This document shows, one piece after another, positions 8,163-15,338 of a stretch of 16,711 nt of DNA. Every line of letters begins with the position of its first letter. Position 1 is the stretch's first letter. A model generated the notes under the pieces. The model was not told where the DNA came from. It did not search any database and saw nothing but the letters and a program-made list of their open reading frames with translations. Location of the stretch: contig JAAEPW010000594.1 of assembly GCA_024232355.1 (NCBI GenBank), forward strand, positions 1 to 16,711, read 5' to 3'. The stretch comes from Chloroflexota bacterium. GTDB lineage: Bacteria; Chloroflexota; Anaerolineae; B4-G1. Position numbers and translations under genes: made by a program.

Positions 8163-11100
8163 CTATCCTCCTACTGCCTTTCGAATAAGAGTAAGCATTT
8201 GGGCAAACTCAAAATCACTGGCCAAGTGTTCCAGAGCGTCTGCCACAGCAACATCGTGCGCGCGGGTTTGGGCTAGAATATTGCGAATCTGGTCCATATC
8301 GCCAAGGACAATGACGTGTTCTAGATCAGTCAATAGATCAGAGGGTAGGTTCGAGATCTGAGATCCGATGTCCGATATTCCAAGTTCACTTGGTTTCTCT
8401 TTCTCTATCTCCTCGTACACAAAACGCACGCCAAGATGCCTGGTCAGCGCGTCAAAGATGTCGACCTCACGGACAGGCTTGCGCATAAAGTCATCACAAC
8501 CCTTGGACAAGATCCCTTTGCGCTCTTCCTCAAATGGGCTGGCGGTCAGTGCCACAATAATGGGCATCAGTTGGTCTTCCGCCTGTGCCTGTGTTTTGAT
8601 GCGTTGGGTGGCTTCCAGACCATCCATCACGGGCATTCGTATATCCATCCAGACGAGATGTGGTTTCCATTCCTCCCATATCTCGATGGCCTCTTGCCCG
8701 TTGACCGCTTCACGCACCTCAAACCACGGTCGCAGGATTTCGGCCAACAGCTTACGACTAGCATCTATGTCCTCGACAACCAGCAATCTATATGGACCAC
8801 CGTCGGTCAAGCCGCTACCAGCGGCCCGTTGCCCCGGCTCCAGACCAACCACGCGACGTGATGGTAACGCGCTCTCTGTCTCGGCGGCGTCCGCGACGTT
8901 GACCGGCACATCAAACTGAAACACGGTCCCGACACCAACCTGACTACGGACGACCAGATCGCTGCCCATCATGCGAACAAACTCGCGACTGATCGGTAAG
9001 CCCAGCCCTGTCCCTTCTGTGGATTGTTGCCCACTGCTCGTTTGTACAAAGGCCTCAAATACTTGGGCCAGTTCATCGGGCGCGATGCCCACGCCAGTGT
9101 CTTCCACCTCAAAGTGGAGTATGCAAGTCTGCTCGGATACTCGTCCACTTGGCCCAACCAGAGGTTGGCACTTGGCCACTTGCCCAATACGTAACGTGAT
9201 CCCGCCCTCGTTCGTAAACTTGACAGCGTTGCTCAACAAGTTAATGAGCACTTGTCGTAGTTTGGCTTGGTCGATGCGGATGTATTGCGGCACATCTGGT
9301 GCCAGGTCGAAAACCAGGGTGAGGTTCTTGACTTCTGTCCGCAGACCAAACATTTCACCCAATCCAAGCATCATTCGATGTAGGTCTAGGTTCTCTGGCT
9401 GTAGCTCTACGCGCCCAGATTCGATCTTGGATAGTTCCAGTACATTGTTGATGAGGGCCAGCAGGTGCTCCCCGCTGCGACCGATGGTCGCCAGCTTGTC
9501 TCGCTGCTCGCGTGTGAGATCAGGATCACGCGTCATCAATTCGCTGAATCCGAGGATGGCGTTGAGGGGGGTGCGCAGTTCGTGGCTCATGTTTGCCAAA
9601 AAGACACTCTTGGCGCGGTTCGCGGCCTCAGCCGCGATTCTTGCTTCATCCGCGGCTTCCGCTGACCGTTTGGCACGGTCGGTAGCTCGGTGCGAATCTT
9701 CCTCTGCCTGTTTGAGCTCTGTAATATCACGCGATATGCCAAGAACTGTGTGTACGTTACCATCTTTATCAAATTCCGGGAATAATCGCCAATCCAAATA
9801 AACCTTACCTTTAGAGCCATCCCACTCAAAAGTATACTGAGATGGCTCTCCGGTCTCAAATACCCCGGCGATCCACTCCTCCCACAAAACACACAGATCT
9901 TCCTCAAAACCTGCTTCCCGATGAGTCTTGCCGATAATGTCTTTTTCCGTAAATCCTGACACTCTCAAGGCTGCTGGGTTCTCATACAAGTGTCTGCATT
10001 GCCTATCGTACCGCATGATATAATCCTGGCTGTTTTCTGCCAAAGACCTAAACTTTTCCTCACTCTCCTGCAGCGCTTCTTCTACCCGCTTGCGCTCGGT
10101 AATGTCGGTAATGACTGCAAAACTGCCTTCAAAGTTGCCATCATGGTCAAGGATCGGCCTGGGTGAAATGAGGGTCGGAACCCTGTGTCTGTCTTTGGCA
10201 ATCCATACCAGATCGTAGGAAGAAGGTTCACCCGTTTTTTGTCTACCAAGTTGTTGTGTGAATTCCTCATAACTAACCGGATCGACAAAGTCTGTCAACG
10301 ACTGCCCGATGATTTCATCTTTTGAGTAACCCAGCATCTGGCAAAACTGATCGTTGGCGTAGGTGCTTGTGCCGTTTTCATCACGCATACCGAAACCTTG
10401 GGGCATTGTCTCTATCAAGCTACGATAGCGTTCCTCACTCACGCGTAGTGTATCCTCAACTTGCGCACGCGCAATAACGCTTCCGATTTGGGCGGCGATG
10501 GTCTCAAGTGTGTTGCGAGCGAAAGCAGGTATCTCGTCAAGCGTGCGCGAAGCGGCATTAAGACAGGCAATAACCTGGCCCTCGTGATGCACTGGAATGA
10601 CGGCAACGGCGCGAAACCCCTCACGACGGAGATGTCCCGAGACGGGCACATCCAGTTCCTGGAGTCGAGTGTAGACTGGTTTGCCTGTCCTGATCAAATG
10701 CGCTCTGGTCGAGTCTGCCTTGATGCGTGAAAAGCTTTCGATGACGTCAGGAGGCACCCCCTTGGCTAATCCCAGGTCTATGTCGCCAGATGTTTGATCG
10801 ACGAGATAGATCGCACCGTAATCCAGCTTGACGCCATCGATCACCGCACCAACGCACAGACGCAATGTCTCCTCAAGCCCGACCACGGCACCAAGGGCCA
10901 GACCAAGATCACGTTGGACGCGAATCGAATCCTCCGCCCGCTTGCGCGCGGTGACGTCTTCGTGCATGATCACAATATGCTCGACGCTGCCGTCCTTGTC
11001 CAAAATGGGAAAGAGCAAACCACCTACCAGCACGGGCCTATCCGGCAATTCTGGGCGGACATGGTGCGGACTATACCATAGCTCAGAAATCTTGATGATT

Positions 11101-11891
11101 TCTCCCTTTTCTAGTTTGGCGAGTCTTTCAGAATGACCGTGCATCTTGAGAACTGGATCATCAAATATAGAATAGTCTGGTGGTGGCGGAGGCGCGCTGA
11201 AAAGATCCAAATGTGCTTGATTTGATCTCACAAAATGTCCCCCAGCATCGTACATTGAGATGCTGTATGGGTTCAGGTCAATGATGTTATCAAGTGTGGT
11301 TTTTTCTTTCTCCAGGGCCTCCTCTGCCTGCACCCGTTCACTGATCTCCCGTTCAAGTCTCTCGACGACTGTTTCTAGTTCGGTGGTGTGTGCTGCAACC
11401 CGCGCCTCTAACTCTGCGTTCAGGGTCGCGTTTTCAATTGCGATGGCTGCCTGACCGGCGAACAATTTCAAGGGCCGTAAATCGTCTTCAGTAAATGTAT
11501 CTGCTTCCGAACGGTTTTCGAGAACAAGTACCCCCAAGATTTTCTCTCGCGAGATCAGAGGGGCACACATGACTGAGCGAGTTGGCAGGGACGTTACACT
11601 GCCCACATCCTGCATAGCCTCTACAAGAACGATCCCCTCACCGTTTTGTACGACTTGGAGAATTATCTGGCTGATCCACTCGTCTGTTTTTGCCAGTTTT
11701 TGACTATTTCTTGTATGCTGAACGCAAAAGTTGAGTGTGCCATCGTCATTCAACAGGACGAGATGGCCATACTCGGCCCCGAATAACTCCAAAGCTGCTG
11801 CCATAGCATGGTCAAAAAGTGAATCGAGCGAGTGCTTTTCAGCTAGTTGTCTATTGACGTTAAGCAGTTTCTCCAAAAGATTTTCACGCAT
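8163..11891 (-). CDS. large soluble hybrid histidine kinase (GAF-PAS-GAF-PAS-PAS-HisKA-HATPase-REC)
   Basis: 1242 aa from the ATG at 11891, chosen for AGGAG placed 7 nt upstream and because the GAF fold begins right after it. The frame is open to 12125, but those 78 codons look non-coding. Domains: GAF about 5-155; coiled coil about 156-200; PAS about 200-315 with a run of six prolines near 234-239; GAF about 325-475; PAS about 485-600; PAS about 610-727; Ala-rich coiled coil about 730-762; HisKA with H770 in SHELRTP; HATPase with N884/N888, DTGVG 931-935 and GTGLG 960-964; REC about 1035-1150 with D1083; and a helical tail without an HPt histidine motif. There are no TM segments, so it should sense cytoplasmic cues or small ligands through its GAF/PAS modules. 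From HisKA to the end it closely matches the membrane kinase at 2324-5326. It reads divergently from the ABC-type operon at 12277. Confidence 0.92.
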   Translation of the reverse strand: MRENLLEKLLNVNRQLAEKHSLDSLFDHAMAAALELFGAEYGHLVLLNDDGTLNFCVQHTRNSQKLAKTDEWISQIILQVVQNGEGIVLVEAMQDVGSVTSLPTRSVMCAPLISREKILGVLVLENRSEADTFTEDDLRPLKLFAGQAAIAIENATLNAELEARVAAHTTELETVVERLEREISERVQAEEALEKEKTTLDNIIDLNPYSISMYDAGGHFVRSNQAHLDLFSAPPPPPDYSIFDDPVLKMHGHSERLAKLEKGEIIKISELWYSPHHVRPELPDRPVLVGGLLFPILDKDGSVEHIVIMHEDVTARKRAEDSIRVQRDLGLALGAVVGLEETLRLCVGAVIDGVKLDYGAIYLVDQTSGDIDLGLAKGVPPDVIESFSRIKADSTRAHLIRTGKPVYTRLQELDVPVSGHLRREGFRAVAVIPVHHEGQVIACLNAASRTLDEIPAFARNTLETIAAQIGSVIARAQVEDTLRVSEERYRSLIETMPQGFGMRDENGTSTYANDQFCQMLGYSKDEIIGQSLTDFVDPVSYEEFTQQLGRQKTGEPSSYDLVWIAKDRHRVPTLISPRPILDHDGNFEGSFAVITDITERKRVEEALQESEEKFRSLAENSQDYIMRYDRQCRHLYENPAALRVSGFTEKDIIGKTHREAGFEEDLCVLWEEWIAGVFETGEPSQYTFEWDGSKGKVYLDWRLFPEFDKDGNVHTVLGISRDITELKQAEEDSHRATDRAKRSAEAADEARIAAEAANRAKSVFLANMSHELRTPLNAILGFSELMTRDPDLTREQRDKLATIGRSGEHLLALINNVLELSKIESGRVELQPENLDLHRMMLGLGEMFGLRTEVKNLTLVFDLAPDVPQYIRIDQAKLRQVLINLLSNAVKFTNEGGITLRIGQVAKCQPLVGPSGRVSEQTCILHFEVEDTGVGIAPDELAQVFEAFVQTSSGQQSTEGTGLGLPISREFVRMMGSDLVVRSQVGVGTVFQFDVPVNVADAAETESALPSRRVVGLEPGQRAAGSGLTDGGPYRLLVVEDIDASRKLLAEILRPWFEVREAVNGQEAIEIWEEWKPHLVWMDIRMPVMDGLEATQRIKTQAQAEDQLMPIIVALTASPFEEERKGILSKGCDDFMRKPVREVDIFDALTRHLGVRFVYEEIEKEKPSELGISDIGSQISNLPSDLLTDLEHVIVLGDMDQIRNILAQTRAHDVAVADALEHLASDFEFAQMLTLIRKAVGG

Positions 11892-12079
11892 CTTTTCGCT
11901 CCTGCCAGAAATTGTGTCCCCGATATGCAATCTATTCCACCGATGCGCTGCTAAAAACTTTGATAGAGTGGGTATTGTGCTAGATTTTTTGTTGGGGGCG
12001 CTCTTCATCCGCCTTGAGGGAGCGCCGGAGAAGCTGCATAGCGGTTTCGGATAAAAATCGAAACAATTTTTGCCTCGGA

Positions 12080-12095
12080 CTTGGCAAGTGCCAAG
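12080..12095. promoter_or_regulatory. palindrome, candidate operator or leader hairpin
   Basis: CTTGGCA-AG-TGCCAAG is a 7-bp perfect dyad with a 2-nt centre. It lies between the divergent genes, upstream of the plus-strand promoter and just inside the transcript predicted from the minus-strand promoter candidate. It could bind a dimeric regulator or form an RNA hairpin. No regulator gene in the window is an obvious partner. Confidence 0.35.
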
Positions 12096-12137
12096 GGCAT
12101 TTGCTGTACAAGTTAATTCTAGCATAGAAGGGAAATG

Positions 12138-12166
12138 AATACAACCGGGTGAATGGAATTTGTCAA
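12138..12166 (-). promoter_or_regulatory. weak candidate promoter for the large hybrid kinase
   Basis: Read on the minus strand: TTGACA (12166-12161, perfect -35), a 17-nt spacer, and TGTATT (12143-12138, poor -10). Its -35 box overlaps the -35 box of the divergent plus-strand promoter, so the two could compete for polymerase. The -10 is weak and the implied leader is long, hence low confidence. Confidence 0.3.
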
Positions 12167-12187
12167 CCTCATTGGGTATGATATAAT
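12160..12187 (+). promoter_or_regulatory. sigma70-type promoter for the family 5 binding-protein operon
   Basis: TTGTCA (12160-12165), a 16-nt spacer, and TATAAT (12182-12187). Five of six -35 bases and all -10 bases match consensus. The start of transcription would fall near 12194, giving a leader of about 80 nt before the GTG start at 12277. Confidence 0.65.
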
Positions 12188-12276
12188 CTTTCCTCGTCTG
12201 GATTGGCCATTTTTCTGAGCGCTAAATTCTCTGATTGCCGATCTACTGGTCGGTACGATTTCTAGGAGGTAGTATA

Positions 12277-13845
12277 GTGAAACGTTTTATTGCTTTGCTC
12301 ATATTGTTTACAGTACTGTTGACGAGCTGTAGCGCGCCCTCTCCCGATGCCCGTATCGTCTACGGGTTGACGTTGGCTCCATCCGGGATTGACCCACACG
12401 TCAATGCTTCGTCAGAACTGGGCATCCCGCTCACCTCGGTGTACGACACGTTGGTCTATTTGGACCCGGAGACAGGCGATTTTGTCCCCGGCCTGGCCGA
12501 ACGGTGGGAAGTCTCTGACGATGGGCTGACCTATACCTTTTATCTTGACCAAGATGTGACCTTTCACGATGGCACCCCTTTCAACGCCGAGGCAGTGCGT
12601 TTCAACCTAGAGCGCATCACCAGCCCCGACGTGGCCTCTCAAAAGGCCCGCTTTATGCTCGGCCCTTACGAGCGGGTTGAGGTGGTGGACACGTACACCG
12701 TGCGCGTTTATCTGAGCGAGCCTTTTGCCCCGCTCCTGGATTCGTTCAGCCAGGTCTACCTGGGGATGGCCTCCCCCGCCGCCGTCGAAAAATGGGGGGA
12801 CGAGTACCAATTGCACCAGGTGGGCACCGGGCCGTTTACCTTTGCCGAGTACGTGCCGGGGGACCATCTGCTGCTCCGGCGCAACCCCGACTATGATTGG
12901 GGGCCATCCGTTTACAAACAGAACACCGCCCAAGTAGGAGAGATCGAGTTTCGCTTTTTCACCGATCCGGTCACCCGCTCCCCCGCGCTGGAGACAGGGG
13001 AGGCTGACATAATGGGAGAGATTCCCCCGCAAGATGTCGCCCGATTGACAGAAAGCGATGACTTTCACGTCGAACGGGTGCCCATTCCTGGCGCTTCGCT
13101 GATGGTCTTTATGAACACCACCCGCCCGCCGCTGGACGACGTCCGAGTGCGACAGGCGCTGCTCTATGGGACCGACCGTCAGGCCATCATCTCTGCCGTT
13201 TTTCACGATACTTCTCCCGTGGCCTACGGGCCGCTGGCAGCCAACACCTTTGGCTACGAGTCAGCAGTACAAGAATTCTATCCTCATGACCCAACCCAAG
13301 CAGCGACGCTGCTGGACGAGGCCGGTTGGACGGACACTGACGGCGATGGCGTCCGCGACCGGGATGGCGAACCCCTGATCCTCGACTTTTACCTGATGGG
13401 ATGGGGCCATATGCCGGAGGTGGGGCAGTGGATGGCGGCTCAATGGGCCGAACTGGGAGTAGGAGTGAACAGCCAGATCGCCAGTTACCCGGAAGCATTG
13501 CAAGTGGCGGGTGAGGGGCAGCATCATCTGATTCCCTTTAACCTCTCCAGCAGCGACCCCGACATCCTGCGCCAGTTCTTCCACTCTCAAGCTGGCTTCA
13601 ACTGGGCCAAGGTGGGCGACGCCGAATTGGACGCCTGGCTGGGAACGGCATCACGCACGTCCGACCGGGCGGAGCGGGCCGCGCTCTACAGCCAAGTTCA
13701 ACTCCAGGTGATAGACCATGCGCTGGTGATTCCCGTCCGCGACTATGTCAACCTGAACGGAGTCAGCAACCAGGTACAAGAACTGGGCTTTGATTCTCAA
13801 GGCTGGTTTCCGTGGCTGGTTGACGTGACGCTCGCAGCCCCCTGA
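12277..13845 (+). CDS. family 5 (peptide/nickel-type) extracellular solute-binding lipoprotein
   Basis: 522 aa from a GTG start at 12277, chosen because AGGAGG (12264-12269) lies 7 nt upstream and the product then begins with a compact lipoprotein signal peptide (KR, hydrophobic core, lipobox LTS-C18). The frame is open 14 codons further up, without support. The mature protein is of the DppA/OppA/NikA class. Its landmarks are the stretch DGLTYTFYL to FHDGTPFNAEAVRFNLERI at 82-114, the GTGPF element, and a loop near residues 355-368 rich in Asp and Gly (TDTDGDGVRDRDGE) that recurs in this family. It would sit outside the membrane and hand peptides, oligosaccharides or metal chelates to the permeases encoded at 14406-16177. 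A MazG-like gene and a repeat lie between it and the permeases. The substrate cannot be predicted. Confidence 0.93.
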   Translation: MKRFIALLILFTVLLTSCSAPSPDARIVYGLTLAPSGIDPHVNASSELGIPLTSVYDTLVYLDPETGDFVPGLAERWEVSDDGLTYTFYLDQDVTFHDGTPFNAEAVRFNLERITSPDVASQKARFMLGPYERVEVVDTYTVRVYLSEPFAPLLDSFSQVYLGMASPAAVEKWGDEYQLHQVGTGPFTFAEYVPGDHLLLRRNPDYDWGPSVYKQNTAQVGEIEFRFFTDPVTRSPALETGEADIMGEIPPQDVARLTESDDFHVERVPIPGASLMVFMNTTRPPLDDVRVRQALLYGTDRQAIISAVFHDTSPVAYGPLAANTFGYESAVQEFYPHDPTQAATLLDEAGWTDTDGDGVRDRDGEPLILDFYLMGWGHMPEVGQWMAAQWAELGVGVNSQIASYPEALQVAGEGQHHLIPFNLSSSDPDILRQFFHSQAGFNWAKVGDAELDAWLGTASRTSDRAERAALYSQVQLQVIDHALVIPVRDYVNLNGVSNQVQELGFDSQGWFPWLVDVTLAAP

Positions 13846-13923
13846 CAATGTAGCACGCAAGAGGGGAGATTTGCCAGCTTGTATTTGTGATCGAGAGGCT
13901 GGTTGACTGACAAATCTTTTTAG

Positions 13924-14005
13924 AACCACGGATGAACGCAGATTCACGCAGATAAAAGTCGAATTGAAATTGAAAACAATCGAAAATCTGTGTTCATCGG
14001 CGGTT
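13924..14005. repeat. imperfect inverted repeat of the 'accacggatgaac' type
   Basis: A 21-nt arm at 13924-13944, starting AACCACGGATGAACGCAG, is matched by the reverse complement of 13985-14005 at 18 of 21 positions. The loop of about 40 nt is A-rich. It lies in the 222-bp gap between the binding-protein and MazG-like genes. Motifs of this kind (CCACGGATGAACACGGATT and its complement) are dispersed, non-coding repeats in many environmental bacterial genomes; their function is unknown to me. No T-run marks it as a terminator, though it could lower read-through. Confidence 0.7.
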
Positions 14006-14067
14006 AATCTTTTGTATTTGGTATTTCGTTAGCTTTGTCAGTCAGTCAGGATGGAGAGGATAGAACT

Positions 14068-14406
14068 ATGGAATTTCACGATCTCGCCCAACGGGCCATT
14101 GATGTGCGCAAAAAGTACGCCGAGCTTGAACAGATGAACTATGGCAGTGCGTGGACGAGTGAAGAACTAGCACTGGGGTTTGTTGGGGACGTTGGCGATT
14201 TAGCCAAATTGATCATGGCAAAAAATGGGCGACGCAGTATTCCAGACGTCGAACACAAATTGGCGCACGAATTAGCAGATTGCCTTTGGTCCATCATAGT
14301 GCTAGCACACATCCACGATGTTGATCTTGAGCAGGCCTTTGTCCAAACGATGAATGAATTGGAAAGGCACATAAACATCCGGTTGCGCGATTCTGGGACC
14401 GTGTGA
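14068..14406 (+). CDS. MazG-like nucleotide pyrophosphohydrolase
   Basis: 112 aa from the ATG at 14068, with GGAGAGG (14053-14059) 8 nt upstream; a TTG 11 codons earlier is not supported. It is a single all-alpha MazG-type domain. The metal-binding acids of the fold appear as D41-x-x-D44 (GDVGDLAKL), in place of the usual EExxE, and E68-x-x-D71 (HELADCLW). The family hydrolyses (d)NTPs or related phosphoanhydrides to monophosphate plus PPi, often as house-cleaning; the substrate here is unknown. Its TGA (14404-14406) shares one base with the ATG of the DppB-type permease, so the two are translationally coupled. Its base composition looks less GC-rich than the flanking transporter genes, which together with the repeat just upstream hints at insertion into the operon. 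Confidence 0.82.
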   Translation: MEFHDLAQRAIDVRKKYAELEQMNYGSAWTSEELALGFVGDVGDLAKLIMAKNGRRSIPDVEHKLAHELADCLWSIIVLAHIHDVDLEQAFVQTMNELERHINIRLRDSGTV

Positions 14407-15338
14407 TGATCGTCGAGTACGTGGGACGAAGGTTGATTCAGTCGGCCTTTGTCCTTTGGCTAGCGGTGACGTTGGCTTTTGTGGCCATGCACCTGGCGCC
14501 GGGCGACCCCGCCCAGGCGTTGTTAGCCGCCTCTGGAGCAACCCCCCATGAGATCGCCGAGCGGCGTGCCGCACTTGGATTGGACGATCCGTTTCTGGTT
14601 CAGTACAGTCGCTATCTGCTGGACCTGATCCGGGGCGACCTGGGTAAATCCTGGCTCCACGGTCGGGCGGTGGGCCAGATGATGCGGGAACAACTCGCGT
14701 CGACGGCAACGCTGGCGGTCGCTGCGACAACGGTCGGAATTGTGCTGGGGTTGAGCCTGGGGCTGTTGGCCGCTTTGCGCCGGTTCACCTGGTTGGATAC
14801 GGTCGCCACCGCTGTGGCCGTGCTGGGACTCTCCACACCCACATATTGGTCGGGCTACCTGGCAATCCTGCTCTTTTCGCTCCAACTGGGATGGCTGCCC
14901 TCGGCCGGCGCGGGCGATCTACAACACCTGATATTGCCGGCAGCGGTATTAGGTTTCGGTCTCTCTGGCTCCATCGCTCGGCTGGTGCGCGCTCGCGTGA
15001 TCGAGGTGATGGGAGAACCGTTCGTGCTGGCGGCGCGGGCGCGCGGACTGCCACCCTGGCGCGTGATCTTGCTTCACGTGCTGCGCTCGGCATTGGCCCC
15101 CGCCCTCGTCGTCGTCGCTCTGCAATTTGGCTTTTTGTTGGGCGGGGCCGTGTTGACGGAGTCGGTCTTTACACGCCGGGGACTGGGCAAGCTGGCGGTG
15201 GAGGCAGTCATCTGGCGAGACCTGCCCGTGGTGAGAGGCGTAGTCGTGTTGGGGGCACTGGCCTACGTTCTGGTCAACCTGGCCGCCGACCTGGCGCAAG
15301 CCTGGCTGGACCCCCGCTTGCGGGAGGAGGTGCTTTGA
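14406..15338 (+). CDS. DppB/OppB-type ABC transporter permease
   Basis: 310 aa from the ATG at 14406, which overlaps the stop of the MazG-like gene by one base; a GTG one codon earlier is a possible alternative. It has six predicted membrane segments: TM1 about 11-30, then four in about 100-250, and a last one about 277-296. Family landmarks are the N-terminal 'RRLIQS...HLAPGDPA' region (8-36), the GLDDPFLVQY stretch (58-67), the 'GDLGKSW' element (77-83) and the EAA loop (about 205-230, LAARARGLPPWRVILLHVLRS in outline), where the ATPase docks. It forms the translocation pore with the DppC-type partner encoded directly downstream. No ATPase genes follow in this window, so they must lie elsewhere or be shared. 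The substrate is unknown. Confidence 0.93.
   Translation: MIVEYVGRRLIQSAFVLWLAVTLAFVAMHLAPGDPAQALLAASGATPHEIAERRAALGLDDPFLVQYSRYLLDLIRGDLGKSWLHGRAVGQMMREQLASTATLAVAATTVGIVLGLSLGLLAALRRFTWLDTVATAVAVLGLSTPTYWSGYLAILLFSLQLGWLPSAGAGDLQHLILPAAVLGFGLSGSIARLVRARVIEVMGEPFVLAARARGLPPWRVILLHVLRSALAPALVVVALQFGFLLGGAVLTESVFTRRGLGKLAVEAVIWRDLPVVRGVVVLGALAYVLVNLAADLAQAWLDPRLREEVL

Larger units (their letters stand above)
11892..12276. other. divergent control region between hybrid kinase and ABC operon
   Basis: 385 bp separate the two divergent starts. They hold a good plus-strand promoter (12160-12187), a weaker overlapping minus-strand promoter candidate (12138-12166), a 16-bp palindrome (12080-12095) and two small stem-loops. 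The first stem-loop pairs GGCGCTC 11997-12003 with GAGCGCC 12020-12026. The second pairs GTTTCG 12044-12049 with CGAAAC 12059-12064. If the minus-strand promoter is used, the kinase mRNA has a leader of about 240 nt containing these structures. An alternative in-frame ATG at 12008, with AAGG just upstream, lies inside the first stem-loop. Confidence 0.5.

Noticed and set aside
8971..9801. 276-codon plus-strand frame opposite the hybrid kinase
   Set aside because: It is antisense to the highly conserved HisKA-HATPase region. A similar antisense frame appears opposite the paralogous kinase, as expected from shared codon usage. The product is Ser/Arg-rich with no recognisable domain.
11892..12125. 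78-codon N-terminal extension of the large hybrid kinase
   Set aside because: The extension does not look like protein, and the GAF domain starts right after the ATG at 11891, which has AGGAG at good distance. A start at 12008 remains a minor alternative.
12607..13206. 199-codon minus-strand frame opposite the family 5 binding protein
   Set aside because: It is antisense to a clearly conserved gene, and the product has no recognisable domain.
14846..15334. Long open extension upstream of the DppC-type frame, running through the DppB-type gene
   Set aside because: It is an alternative frame of a GC-rich gene. Its translation is Gly/Arg-rich low-complexity sequence with no family match, while the DppB frame is fully conserved. 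The TTG at 15335 with a close GGAGG gives a normal-length permease.
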